From positions 1,922,001-1,986,000 of the forward strand of contig NZ_CP066796.1 in the NCBI RefSeq assembly GCF_017161565.1: 64,000 nucleotides of DNA. The letters are read 5' to 3'. Source of the DNA: Erwinia amylovora (GTDB taxonomy: Bacteria > Pseudomonadota > Gammaproteobacteria > Enterobacterales > Enterobacteriaceae). Position 1 is the stretch's first letter. Each line of letters begins with the position of its first letter. Both the position numbers and the translations under genes were made by a program. Below are positions 29,137-38,156 of the stretch, piece after piece. The notes under the pieces were generated by a model that did no database searches, was not told the origin of the DNA, and saw only the letters and a program-made list of their open reading frames with translations.

Positions 29137-30128
29137 TGCCGCTACTTGATATCCGTAACCTGACAATTGAGTTTATGACCGCCGACGGCCCGGTCAAGGC
29201 GGTGGATCGCGTGAGCATTACGTTGACCGAGGGGGAAATTCGCGGTTTGGTTGGTGAGTCTGGTTCGGGTAAAAGTTTAATTGCCAAGGCTATTTGCGGC
29301 GTCACGAAAGATAACTGGCGCATTACTGCCGACCGCATGCACTTTAATGATATCGATCTGCTGCATCTCTCGCCACGCGAACGACGCAAGATCGTCGGCC
29401 ATAACGTTTCGATGATCTTCCAGGAGCCGCAGTCGTGCCTCGACCCGTCCGAGAGTATCGGTACACAGCTGAAACAGGCGATTCCAGGCTGGACGTGGAA
29501 AGGCCGCTGGTATCAACGTTTTCGCTGGCGGCACCGTCGGGCAACAGAACTTCTGCATCGGGTAGGGATTAAAGATCATAAAGATATTATGAGCAGCTTC
29601 CCCTACGAGTTAACTGACGGTGAATGCCAGAAGGTGATGATTGCTATTGCGCTGGCGAATCAGCCGCGACTACTTATCGCCGATGAGCCGACCAATGCGA
29701 TGGAGCCAACCACCCAGGCGCAAATTTTCCGCCTGCTGGCGCGCCTGAATCAGAACAATAACACCACCATTTTACTGATCAGCCACGACCTGCAAATGCT
29801 CAGTCACTGGGCGGATAAAATCAACGTGATGTACTGCGGACAAACGATGGAAAGCGCAGTCAGTGATGAGCTGATTAACTCGCCCCACCATCCCTATACT
29901 CAGGCATTGATCCGTGCGATGCCGGACTTTGGCCGCTCTCTGGCACACAAAAGTCGTCTGAATACCTTACCAGGCGCTATTCCGTCGCTGGAGCATTTGC
30001 CGATTGGCTGCCGTCTTGGTCCGCGCTGCCCCTATGCGCAGAAAACCTGTATCGAAACCCCGCGCCTGAGCGGCTCGAAAAATCATCTGTTTGCCTGTCA
30101 CTTTCCGCTGAATACGGGGAGCCAGTAA
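29136..30128 (+). CDS. sapD: Sap ABC transporter ATPase SapD
   Basis: A 330-residue ABC ATPase of the oligopeptide type with Walker A GESGSGKS and Walker [13 protein letters not shown]. Its signature motif is the atypical LTDGE. The C-terminal oligopeptide-transporter extension has Cys residues (RCPYAQKTC). SapD also supports Trk potassium uptake in E. coli. It starts by TAATG overlap with sapC and ends by TAATG with sapF. Confidence 0.95.
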   Translation: MPLLDIRNLTIEFMTADGPVKAVDRVSITLTEGEIRGLVGESGSGKSLIAKAICGVTKDNWRITADRMHFNDIDLLHLSPRERRKIVGHNVSMIFQEPQSCLDPSESIGTQLKQAIPGWTWKGRWYQRFRWRHRRATELLHRVGIKDHKDIMSSFPYELTDGECQKVMIAIALANQPRLLIADEPTNAMEPTTQAQIFRLLARLNQNNNTTILLISHDLQMLSHWADKINVMYCGQTMESAVSDELINSPHHPYTQALIRAMPDFGRSLAHKSRLNTLPGAIPSLEHLPIGCRLGPRCPYAQKTCIETPRLSGSKNHLFACHFPLNTGSQ

Positions 30129-30928
30129 TGTTTAAGACGCTGCTGGAAGTGCGTAATCTGAGCAAAACTTTTCGCTACCGTACCGGGCTGTTTCGACGTC
30201 AGCATGTCGAGGCAGTTAAAGACGTCAGTTTCAGCCTTGGTCAGCGGCAGACCTTGGCGATTATAGGGGAAAACGGTTCCGGGAAATCAACGCTGGCAAA
30301 AATGCTCAGCGGTATGATCGCCCCTTCTGGTGGGGAGATATCCATCGATGATCGTCTACTGGAGTTCGGCGATTATGCCTGGCGCAGCCAGCGAATACGG
30401 ATGATTTTCCAGGATCCCTCAACATCACTCAATCCACGGCAGCGCATCAGCCAGATCCTTGACTTCCCCCTTCGGCTTAATACCGAACTGGAGAGCGCAG
30501 AGCGTGAAAAACGGATTATCGCCACATTGCGTCAGGTCGGGATGCTCGCCGATCACGCCTCCTATTATCCCCACATGCTGGCCCCGGGGCAGAAACAGCG
30601 TATCGGCCTTGCGCGCGCGCTGATTTTACAACCGCAGGTGATTGTTGCTGATGAAGCGCTGGCCGCTCTCGATATGTCAATACGTTCGCAACTGATCAAC
30701 CTGATGCTGGAGTTGCAGGAAAAGTACGGCATTGCCTATGTGTATGTCACCCAGCATCTGGGCATGATGAAGCATATCAGCGACCAGGTGCTGGTGATGC
30801 ACCATGGCGAAGTGGTAGAGCGCGGAGAGACCGCCAGGGTTCTCGCTGCGCCGCAACATGAACTGACAAAACGGCTGGTCTCCGGCCATTTTGACGAGAC
30901 GCGGAACACCGTTGCCGGACGCGGATAA
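30128..30928 (+). CDS. sapF: Sap ABC transporter ATPase SapF
   Basis: The 266-residue partner ATPase with Walker A GENGSGKST, an atypical signature LAPGQKQR, and Walker B VIVADEALAALD. It is the last gene of sapABCDF. In E. coli fabI follows; here an unrelated accessory stretch begins. Confidence 0.95.
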   Translation: MFKTLLEVRNLSKTFRYRTGLFRRQHVEAVKDVSFSLGQRQTLAIIGENGSGKSTLAKMLSGMIAPSGGEISIDDRLLEFGDYAWRSQRIRMIFQDPSTSLNPRQRISQILDFPLRLNTELESAEREKRIIATLRQVGMLADHASYYPHMLAPGQKQRIGLARALILQPQVIVADEALAALDMSIRSQLINLMLELQEKYGIAYVYVTQHLGMMKHISDQVLVMHHGEVVERGETARVLAAPQHELTKRLVSGHFDETRNTVAGRG

Positions 30929-31359
30929 CCAGCTGACAAAGCGTCACTGGCTTGGCCGTTTAGCCTGATCGCTGATGGTAAACACGGTTATTGCACCTGG
31001 CTGGCATGCAGGAACTGTGCCTTCGCCCGCCGGGTGTCTTTGATATTTTCCATTAACGAATCCGGCGCTGAACCGCCTTGATTTCGCCCCACGCTGATCC
31101 TGTCACGGCACAAAGGCATGCGCACGGTCATCTCCTGAAGCGCTACTGCTTCAATGCGTGGCCAACCTGATGCCATCAGGCTAAACGCCCCAATATTTGC
31201 CGAAAGCCGTTGAGTTTCCGTCTTCTTATGCCTTCCAGCTATTTGATAGTACCGATGATTATTTCTTTCGACCTGCGGCTTGCGTCAGGATATTTCTGCC
31301 ATTCAGGCCGCCTGGCCGATGTCTGCGCTCTGCGCCCGCCAATATGAAAAGGAATGACC
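30929..31359. other. Gene-poor interval after the sap operon with an unrecognised minus-strand frame
   Basis: No plus-strand gene is supported. On the minus strand an open frame of about 95 codons runs from near 31275 to 30988. It contains ANIGAFSLMASGWPRIEAVA, MPLCRDRISVGRNQGG and ends AKAQFLHASQVQ. The only ATG (31176) lacks a ribosome site, so it is perhaps the tail of a lost gene. No family is recognised. Confidence 0.35.
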
Positions 31360-32499
31360 ATGGAACAGCGCCGCATTACCGGTAATAATTACTGGTATCA
31401 CGAAACGCAGACCAGCCTGCCCTCACAGCGCGCACCGCTGGTTCCCGAAGCTGCGACGGTTGAAGACCGGTTTCTGCTCGGGCTGGCTCAGATTGTTGAC
31501 CAAGACGTAAAATCCATATTGCGTCAGACCCATCCCACTCTGCAGGCTTCGCGTCGCCTTTATCAGCTTCTGTTCCCTGCCCAACTCGCCACCACGCTTA
31601 GCCATACGCTTACCCTGTATGATCGGCTCAGTAGCGCCCTGACGGTGGCACAGGTCGCTGGCGTGCAGCGCCTGTGCAATCACTATGCGGCCCGGCTTCA
31701 TCCTCTGCCGGGGCCAGACTCGTCTCGCGAGAGCAATCATCGCCTGACGCAGATCACAGAATTTGTCCGTCAGCTTGCTTCCCAACCGACATTAATCAAT
31801 GCCGCTGCGCTACAGCGTCTTGATGAGGTTGGCCTGAGCGCGCCCGATATTATCAGTCTGAGTCAGGTTGTTGGTTTTGTCAGTTATCAGGCGCGTGTGA
31901 TTGCCGGAATTCACGCCCTGTTGGCACTACCGGTAAGCTGGATGCCTGGAATGAGGGTGCCACCTGATGCAGATCACCGCCTTTTCAGCAGCATCAAAGA
32001 CTGGCAGCCGCTGGTCGCTCCTGTTGAAATGCGCTATGCGGCGCCCGACCAGCTGGAGGCAATCGCTCACAGCCAGCCGTTCAACGATTTGCAGGTCGCT
32101 GCGCGGCTGTTCGCGCATGATGCAAAAACCCTGTCAGAATGGAGCCAGCTGTTGGAAAAACTGGCAGACGATAGCCATAACCCTCTGAACGCACTGGCAG
32201 CGGCGGTTGCGGCACGCATCAATGGCAGTCACTTCTGCTTTAGCCGTTATCCGGCAGGCGAGCTGCGTGAAGCATTAAAGGTGAGTATTCAGCAGGGACT
32301 GAGCATTGCCGATAAACAACAGCAGCAGGTGATTCAATTCGCTGCCCAGCTGACGCGCAGCCCGGAACGCGTGAGCGCAGTACATATACAGCCGATGAAG
32401 GACGCGGGCCTGAACCTTGCACAGATATTTGCGGTTATCCATAGCGTGGCGGTAAGCAGCTGGTGCAACCGCCTGATGCAGGGGCTGGGAACCAGTTAG
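31360..32499 (+). CDS. Carboxymuconolactone-decarboxylase-like (AhpD fold) two-domain protein
   Basis: A 379-residue cytoplasmic protein from ATG 31360, six bases after AAAAGGA; ATG 31354 is too close to that site. Helical repeats occur twice (LSAPDIISLSQVVGFVSYQARVI and LNLAQIFAVIHSVAVSSWCNR), the layout of fused CMD/AhpD-fold domains. This fold includes peroxidase-like enzymes using a CxxC pair. No CxxC is visible here, so the activity is uncertain. It converges with a LysR regulator and overlaps its end by 4 bases. Confidence 0.65.
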   Translation: MEQRRITGNNYWYHETQTSLPSQRAPLVPEAATVEDRFLLGLAQIVDQDVKSILRQTHPTLQASRRLYQLLFPAQLATTLSHTLTLYDRLSSALTVAQVAGVQRLCNHYAARLHPLPGPDSSRESNHRLTQITEFVRQLASQPTLINAAALQRLDEVGLSAPDIISLSQVVGFVSYQARVIAGIHALLALPVSWMPGMRVPPDADHRLFSSIKDWQPLVAPVEMRYAAPDQLEAIAHSQPFNDLQVAARLFAHDAKTLSEWSQLLEKLADDSHNPLNALAAAVAARINGSHFCFSRYPAGELREALKVSIQQGLSIADKQQQQVIQFAAQLTRSPERVSAVHIQPMKDAGLNLAQIFAVIHSVAVSSWCNRLMQGLGTS

Positions 32500-33404
32500 C
32501 TAATCGGCTCGCCAGCCAGCCAGCGGCGTACCTCATCAAAGAAATGTTGCGCCAGTGGAGTGGCACGCCCCGGCTCTGCAATCACCACCGCTCCCTGACG
32601 TGACATTGGCGCTATCGCGACCCGGCGGCGCTGCAAATCACCGATCATCTGTTCCAGCTGATGACCCACTGGCGAAATAAGACAACCCAGGCCTACCTGC
32701 GCAGCTTGCAGCAGCTGAAATACCGATGTGGTTTCCAGCACCACGCGCAGACTGAGGCCGGCCTCGCGGAAATGGCTGTCAATATACCGGCGGAAATAGC
32801 GCGTTTGTTCAGCGAGACAAAGCGGCAAGCCGGCAATTTCTGCCAGTTCCAGCGGGGTATCTCCCGCCAACTGCGGAAAATGTTGCGGATGATAAAACAG
32901 TTCCACGCCACGATCCGCCAATGTTTCCGCCTGTAAATGCAGCTCGCGTAATGCCGCCAGTTCAAAAAAACCGATGCCGACATCGACCGTATGCGCGTTA
33001 AGCGCATCAAGCAGCTGGTCGGCGCTGAGCACCGCTAAACGATAATCCAGCTGCGGATAGCGCTGGCCAATTGCTTTCAGCATTGTTGGCAACGAAATAC
33101 CGCACTGGGGCACTACCCCAATCCGCAATGTTCCGCTGACACCGTGCTTTAAGGATTCCACTTCCAGCTTCAGCCCCTGATAAACTGAGACGATCTCCCG
33201 CGCCCATGACAGAACTCGCTCACCTTCGGGGGTAAAGCCGTCAAAATTGTTACTGCGGTTGATCAACGACAATCCCAGCTCACGTTCCAGATTTTTCAGG
33301 CGCATGGACAGCGTTGGCTGGCTGACAAAACTGGCCTCGGCAGCGCGACCAAAATGGCGTTCGCGCTCTAAATTACACAAATAAATCAGCTGCTTAATAT
33401 CCAT
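32496..33404 (-). CDS. LysR-family transcriptional regulator
   Basis: From ATG 33404 it is 302 residues. The N-terminal winged helix-turn-helix is HFGRAAEASFVSQPTLSMRL followed by KNLERELGLSL. The C-terminal effector-binding domain contains GTLRIGVVPQCGISL and VGLGCLISPVGHQLEQ. The target is unknown. It is convergent with the CMD-type gene, so the usual divergent-target rule points instead to the 33405-33678 region. That region lies upstream of the type VI effector and contains two GGCAAGTTT copies. Confidence 0.88.
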   Translation of the reverse strand: MDIKQLIYLCNLERERHFGRAAEASFVSQPTLSMRLKNLERELGLSLINRSNNFDGFTPEGERVLSWAREIVSVYQGLKLEVESLKHGVSGTLRIGVVPQCGISLPTMLKAIGQRYPQLDYRLAVLSADQLLDALNAHTVDVGIGFFELAALRELHLQAETLADRGVELFYHPQHFPQLAGDTPLELAEIAGLPLCLAEQTRYFRRYIDSHFREAGLSLRVVLETTSVFQLLQAAQVGLGCLISPVGHQLEQMIGDLQRRRVAIAPMSRQGAVVIAEPGRATPLAQHFFDEVRRWLAGEPIS

Positions 33405-33678
33405 GATTATTCTAATTCTGGCAGGCAAGTTTACGCCAGTTGGTGACGCTGTCAGGTGCTACCCTGCAACGTTTTAACTGACAGGCAAGTTTTATCCTGT
33501 GAGCGACAAGTCAACTGCACATCGCTCAGTATAACAAATACGCCCGTTTCGAAGACCACGCCGCTAACCTATTCCCTGACGTTGGCTCGCAGATTTATAA
33601 CCTGATTTATCGTTTTTCTTGTTTATAGTTTACTTATGTCATTATCATCCCCGTGGTAATTACCTTTGGGACGGAGCC

Positions 33679-35568
33679 ATGACAACCGGGTACTGGATAG
33701 TGAAAGGCGATAAGACAAGCTGTGGCGGCACGGTTAAAGAGGGCCTGGCGAAAAGAAGCTTAGCCAATAACCCTGTAGCGGTGAACGGCAGTAAAGTCTC
33801 CTGTGGCATACATCCCGGCAGCTACAGCGTGGGAGGTGGGCATCCTGGCGAAATCGTCCACGGGCAATACGTGGCCAGCACGCTGTACAGCCGTTCCACC
33901 TGCCCGTGCAGGGCTTTCTTTATCCCTTCTCAGACGTGGGCGTCTCACGGGCTTTATCAGGGCGACCCGCTTCCGGTTGTCGTGCCCTCTTCCCCCACTG
34001 CGGCACAGCCGGAACAACGCGCGCAGTCCGCGCGGAATAATGCGGCTTTACCAACGACCGATGAGGTAAAAAGACCGCCGGAAAAGCGTGAAATCACGCT
34101 GGCTATCGGCGTATTTTTTGATGGCACCGGCAATAATGCGATCAATACCGACAACATGCTGCAAGCCTGCAGCGCCAGGCATTACCACCTCAACGATGCT
34201 GAAGCAGGGGCTATCCTCGGTAAATGTGCGCGCGAGGACTTCGGCATATCAGGTGCCGGGGCGACCAGTTATAGCGGTTATTACACCAATATTTACTGGC
34301 TGAGTACGTTGTATAAACAGGATATAACGCCGGCACTTGGTTATTTTCAGGCAGCTGTTTATATAGAGGGCATTGGTACGGAAGCTGGCAAGCCTGACAG
34401 CATAATCGGACAGGGGCTGGGGATCGCTGATACTGGCGTTGTCGCGAAAACTGATAAAGCCATTGCTCAACTGGCTGACATTCTGACTGAAAGTATTGAG
34501 GGTATAAACTGCAACTCATCGGCTTGTGAACTGGTTATCAAATCCCTGCAGTTTGATATTTTTGGTTTCAGCCGCGGTGCAGCCGCATCACGCCATTTTG
34601 CCAACCGCATCCATTCTGCCGATCCCGCAATAATTAGCGCCATTAATAAGGGCCTGAAAGGAACGGCGTTTAACGGCGTGCCTGCCGGTAAAACCCGCTT
34701 TATTGGCATTTTCGATACCGTGGCAGCGATTGGCAGACCGTTAAATGGCCTGAACCCCCATAATGCCGATACCGGCGATGTCAATATCGTGCTGCGCCCG
34801 GGCGTGGCGGATAAGGTGTTTCATATTACCGCGGCGCATGAGTGCCGGTTTAACTTCGCCCTTAACAGCGTGAAACCCGCGTGGCCGGAGCTGGCGCTGC
34901 CGGGCGCGCACTCTGATATCGGCGGCGGCTACCTGCCGCTGACGAAGGAGGATCTGTTCCTCACGCGCCCTCAAACCGATACCGTCCTGCTCAACCATCC
35001 GGGTCAGCAGACGCGGGGCTATCACCAGGCGACCCGTCAGCTGCGTGTACTGGACGCATCGCCCTGCATCGCGCCGATCTTGCGTACCAGTAAGATCACG
35101 GCGGAAACCTGGTACGACGACAGGATGCCGGCAAACCGCTATGGCGAGCCGCAGAAGCGCAGCTTCGCGGCGATGACGCTTCGGGACCGGTTAGTGAAGA
35201 ACGACTGGTCGAGGGTGGTGCTGCGGGTGATGCTCGATGCGGCACAGGAAGCCGGGGTGCTGTTTGATAACATCGAGGACGACGATAATTTCAGTCTTCC
35301 TGTCTCGCTTTCTTTTCTTTGCGAAAAAGCCTTAGCAATGGGCAAGTCTGTACGTTCGGGCCAGTTTCCGGGCTCTTTCAGCCAGAGTGAGCTGGATATC
35401 ATCGCCGGTCAGTATATTCACTGTTCTGCCAACTGGAACGCCATTGTGGCAGATGCGGACGGGTTCACCCGCGGCGGCGCATCCGCCTCCGAAGTGATTA
35501 GTTTTGTTAATCGCCCGGACAAGCAGTGGCGGCGCACGGAGTACAATATGGACGGGAAAAAATGCTGA
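33679..35568 (+). CDS. PAAR-DUF2235 type VI secretion lipase-type effector (Tle1-like)
   Basis: From ATG 33679 (GGAG 5 bases upstream) the protein has 629 residues. Residues 1-90 form a PAAR-like cap with Cys-rich repeats (GDKTSCGGTV, NGSKVSCGIHPGSY, STCPCRAFFIPSQ). The DUF2235 alpha/beta hydrolase follows: it opens VFFDGTGNN (about 140) and has nucleophile elbow GFSRG (Ser near 298), Asp in IFDTVA (near 345) and His in PGAHSDIGGGY (near 409). Relatives are phospholipases delivered by type VI secretion. No hcp, vgrG or structural genes are near, so it is an orphan cargo gene. Its stop overlaps the first lipoprotein ATG (ATGCTGA). Confidence 0.88.
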   Translation: MTTGYWIVKGDKTSCGGTVKEGLAKRSLANNPVAVNGSKVSCGIHPGSYSVGGGHPGEIVHGQYVASTLYSRSTCPCRAFFIPSQTWASHGLYQGDPLPVVVPSSPTAAQPEQRAQSARNNAALPTTDEVKRPPEKREITLAIGVFFDGTGNNAINTDNMLQACSARHYHLNDAEAGAILGKCAREDFGISGAGATSYSGYYTNIYWLSTLYKQDITPALGYFQAAVYIEGIGTEAGKPDSIIGQGLGIADTGVVAKTDKAIAQLADILTESIEGINCNSSACELVIKSLQFDIFGFSRGAAASRHFANRIHSADPAIISAINKGLKGTAFNGVPAGKTRFIGIFDTVAAIGRPLNGLNPHNADTGDVNIVLRPGVADKVFHITAAHECRFNFALNSVKPAWPELALPGAHSDIGGGYLPLTKEDLFLTRPQTDTVLLNHPGQQTRGYHQATRQLRVLDASPCIAPILRTSKITAETWYDDRMPANRYGEPQKRSFAAMTLRDRLVKNDWSRVVLRVMLDAAQEAGVLFDNIEDDDNFSLPVSLSFLCEKALAMGKSVRSGQFPGSFSQSELDIIAGQYIHCSANWNAIVADADGFTRGGASASEVISFVNRPDKQWRRTEYNMDGKKC

Positions 35569-36221
35569 AACCGAAAGCGCTGTATTCGCTGGCGCTGCTG
35601 CTGCTGCTGAACGGCTGCCAGACGGGCGAGCCGCGGACTCCGCAAGAGACCGGCGAGATGCCCTATGGCAAATGGAGATTTGCCTTTTTTACGCCGCATG
35701 CCCTACCCGCAGTGGTCACAAGGGCAATGATAATCGACAGCGAAAAGGTGGTTTCTTCTTACCGGACGCTGGATGGTACCCCCGGTGATCCCGACACCAT
35801 TCAGAAATGGAGGGACAGAACCCGAATTCCCGCGCACTTTAACAAAGCCCGCCACCCGCCCGTACTGATGCTGTTCTGCTGGGATTCCATCATCGATAAA
35901 AAGACCTACGAGACGCAGATTATTTTCCCGCCGTCGCTGCGTAAGATCATGCTGACCCCGACCGGTAAGGACAGACAGGGGAATACCGCCTGGTATAAAA
36001 CGCTGCTGTTTGGCCTGGCTCCTGAAGGAAAAGTCAGGATCTGGCTGCAGAACAGCGCGGCCGGGGACAATGTAGCGCTGGAACCAAAGAAAATCACCAC
36101 CCTGTCCGGCGACCAGCTGGACGCCTGCAAGGGCATTACCAGGCATTCTCAGGGGTACGGCTATACCCAAACGACCCAGGATTTCATCAAAGGAAAAACC
36201 TACCCGTACGGTGAATGGTGA
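35562..36221 (+). CDS. DUF2931 lipoprotein, copy 1 (putative effector immunity)
   Basis: A 219-residue lipoprotein with signal MLKPKALYSLALLLLLNGC (lipobox LLNGC, Cys19), then GKWRFAFFTPHALPA and the DUF2931 body. Copy 1 has block A DGTPGDPDTIQKWRDRTRIP and block B ITRHSQGYGYTQTTQDF. DUF2931 lipoproteins commonly follow DUF2235 type VI effectors and are taken to be periplasmic immunity proteins. The ATG overlaps the effector stop by 7 bases, implying translational coupling, as expected of toxin-immunity pairs. Confidence 0.85.
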   Translation: MLKPKALYSLALLLLLNGCQTGEPRTPQETGEMPYGKWRFAFFTPHALPAVVTRAMIIDSEKVVSSYRTLDGTPGDPDTIQKWRDRTRIPAHFNKARHPPVLMLFCWDSIIDKKTYETQIIFPPSLRKIMLTPTGKDRQGNTAWYKTLLFGLAPEGKVRIWLQNSAAGDNVALEPKKITTLSGDQLDACKGITRHSQGYGYTQTTQDFIKGKTYPYGEW

Positions 36222-36374
36222 ATATAACGACCTGTCGACCGCAACGTTCACTGACTGCGCTTCGACCCGGACAGATGCTGTTTGCACAGGATGCCATCTC
36301 ACCACTGTGATTAGTTTTGTTAATCGCCCGGACAAGCAGTGGCGGCGCACGGAGTACAATATGGACGGAAAAAA

Positions 36375-37034
36375 ATGCTGAAACCGAAAGCGCTGTATTC
36401 GCTGGCGCTGCTGCTGTTGCTGAACGGCTGCCAGACGGGCAAGCCGCGGACTCCGCAAGAGACCGGCGAGATGCCCTATGGCAAGTGGAGATTTGCCTTT
36501 TTTACGCCGCATGCCTTACCTGCAGTGGTCACAAGGGCAATGATAATCGACAGTGAAAAGGTGGTTTCTTCTTACCGGACGCTGGATGGTGTTCATGATA
36601 ATCCAAATAGCATCGACTCCTGGAGCAACCGTGTCAGGCGGCACGCGCACTTCAACAAAGCCCGCCACCCGCCCGTACTGATGCTGTTCTGCTGGGATTC
36701 CATCATCGATAAAAAGACCTACGAAACGCAGATTATTTTCCCGCCGTCGCTGCGTAAGATCATGCTGACCCCGACCGGTAAGGACAGACAGGGAAATACC
36801 GCCTGGTATAAAACGCTGCTGTTTGGCCTGGCTCCTGAAGGAAAAGTCAGGATCTGGCTGCAGAACAGCGCGGCCGGGGACAATGTAGCGCTGGAACCAA
36901 AGAAAATCACCACCCTGTCCGGCGACCAGCTGGACGCCTGCAAGGGCATTACCAGGCATTCTCAGGGGTACGGCTATACCCAAACGACCCAGGATTTCAT
37001 CAAAGGAAAAACCTACCCGTACGGTGAATGGTGA
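36375..37034 (+). CDS. DUF2931 lipoprotein, copy 2
   Basis: 219 residues, nearly identical to copy 1 except block A, which is DGVHDNPNSIDSWSNRVRRH (about residues 71-90) and two small changes such as TGK for TGE. Block B is identical to copy 1. A mini-frame ATGGACGGAAAAAAATGCTGA before the start preserves the overlap that couples copy 1 to the effector. It is full length and presumably functional. Confidence 0.85.
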   Translation: MLKPKALYSLALLLLLNGCQTGKPRTPQETGEMPYGKWRFAFFTPHALPAVVTRAMIIDSEKVVSSYRTLDGVHDNPNSIDSWSNRVRRHAHFNKARHPPVLMLFCWDSIIDKKTYETQIIFPPSLRKIMLTPTGKDRQGNTAWYKTLLFGLAPEGKVRIWLQNSAAGDNVALEPKKITTLSGDQLDACKGITRHSQGYGYTQTTQDFIKGKTYPYGEW

Positions 37035-37187
37035 ATATAACGACCTGTCGACCGCAACGTTCACTGACTGCGCTTCGACCCGGACAGATGCTGTTTGCAC
37101 AGGATGCCATCTCACCACTGTGATTAGTTTTGTTAATCGCCCGGACAAGCAGTGGCGGCGCACGGAGTACAATATGGACGGAAAGAA

Positions 37188-37847
37188 ATGCTGAAACCGA
37201 AAGCGCTGTATTCGCTGGCGCTGCTGCTGCTGCTGAACGGCTGCCAGACGGGCAAGCCGCGGACTCCGCAAGAGACCGGCGAGATGCCCTATGGCAAGTG
37301 GAGATTTGCCTTTTTTACGCCGCATGCCTTACCCGCAGTGGTCACAAGGGCAATGATAATCGACAGTGAAAAGGTGGTTTCTTCTTACCGGACGCTGGAT
37401 GGTACCCCCGGTGATCCCGACACCATTCAGAAATGGAGGGACAGAACCCGAATTCCCGCGCACTTTAACAAAGCCCGCCACCCGCCCGTACTGATGCTGT
37501 TCTGCTGGGATTCCATCATCGATAAAAAGACCTACGAAACGCAGATTATTTTCCCGCCGTCGCTGCGTAAGATCATGCTGACCCCGACCGGTAAGGACAG
37601 ACAGGGAAATACCGCCTGGTATAAAACGCTGCTGTTTGGCCTGGCTCCTGAAGGAAAAGTCAGGATCTGGCTGCAGAACAGCGCGGCCGGGGACAATGTA
37701 GCGCTGGAACCAAAGAAAATCACCACCCTGTCCGGCGACAAGCTGGACGCCTGCAAGGGCATAAATCAGCATCCAAATGGCTACGTGTATTACGGCGATA
37801 CGCCAGAATTCATTAAGGGAAAAACCTACCCGTACGGTGAATGGTGA
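37188..37847 (+). CDS. DUF2931 lipoprotein, copy 3
   Basis: 219 residues. It has block A of copy 1 (DGTPGDPDTIQKWRDRTRIP) but its own block B (INQHPNGYVYYGDTPEF, about residues 193-209) with Q-to-K in GDKLDAC just before it. The last nine residues (GKTYPYGEW) are again shared. The signal peptide and lipobox are intact. This copy ends the array. Confidence 0.85.
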   Translation: MLKPKALYSLALLLLLNGCQTGKPRTPQETGEMPYGKWRFAFFTPHALPAVVTRAMIIDSEKVVSSYRTLDGTPGDPDTIQKWRDRTRIPAHFNKARHPPVLMLFCWDSIIDKKTYETQIIFPPSLRKIMLTPTGKDRQGNTAWYKTLLFGLAPEGKVRIWLQNSAAGDNVALEPKKITTLSGDKLDACKGINQHPNGYVYYGDTPEFIKGKTYPYGEW

Positions 37848-38156
37848 ATATAGCGACCTGTCGAATGCAACGTTCACTGACTGCGCTTCGACCCGCATGG
37901 GGCCGGGTCTCAGGCGGAATCAGCAGTCACCTCTGTGAGCGGTGAAAGCTGAATGATGGCTTGCCAGCACATACCACCTCCGAAAGTTGCCGGAGACCGT
38001 TATTTTCTGGCGGCATCCTGATGTCTCAATTGCGCGATAAACGCTACTTATCGCACCATCTTAGCAATCAATTAGACAATTATTCTTTTACACCGCAGAA
38101 TCGCAAAAAAGAATGCTAAAACTACTATCAAAAATTCAATTTAAGCCTGCGAGATT
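37848..38156. other. Intergenic region before the YdeP-like gene
   Basis: The first 47 bases are the decayed end of the 813-bp unit. The remainder becomes AT-rich towards 38100-38150 and presumably holds the promoter of the molybdoprotein gene. I see no clear binding site or terminator. Confidence 0.4.

Larger units (their letters stand above)
35494..37894 (+). repeat. Three tandem 813-bp units (effector tail + lipoprotein gene)
   Basis: Units start at GTGATTAG at 35494, 36307 and 37120, exactly 813 bases apart. Each includes the last ~25 codons of the effector (VISFVNRPDKQWRRTEYNMD then GKKC stop) and one complete DUF2931 gene. Units 1 and 2 share an identical spacer ending GATGCCATCTCACCACT; unit 3 diverges from them about 47 bases after its stop. 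Most positions are identical, so the duplications are recent or homogenised. Confidence 0.95.

Noticed and set aside
35703..37325. Two long minus-strand frames (269 codons each) antisense to the lipoprotein array
   Set aside because: They repeat with the 813-bp unit only because the plus-strand genes do. They have no ribosome site or recognisable family, and the plus frames have clear lipoprotein signals.
35494..37894. The tandem array as a CRISPR or a simple repeat
   Set aside because: Units are 813 bases with complete genes and no short spacers, so it is a gene duplication array.
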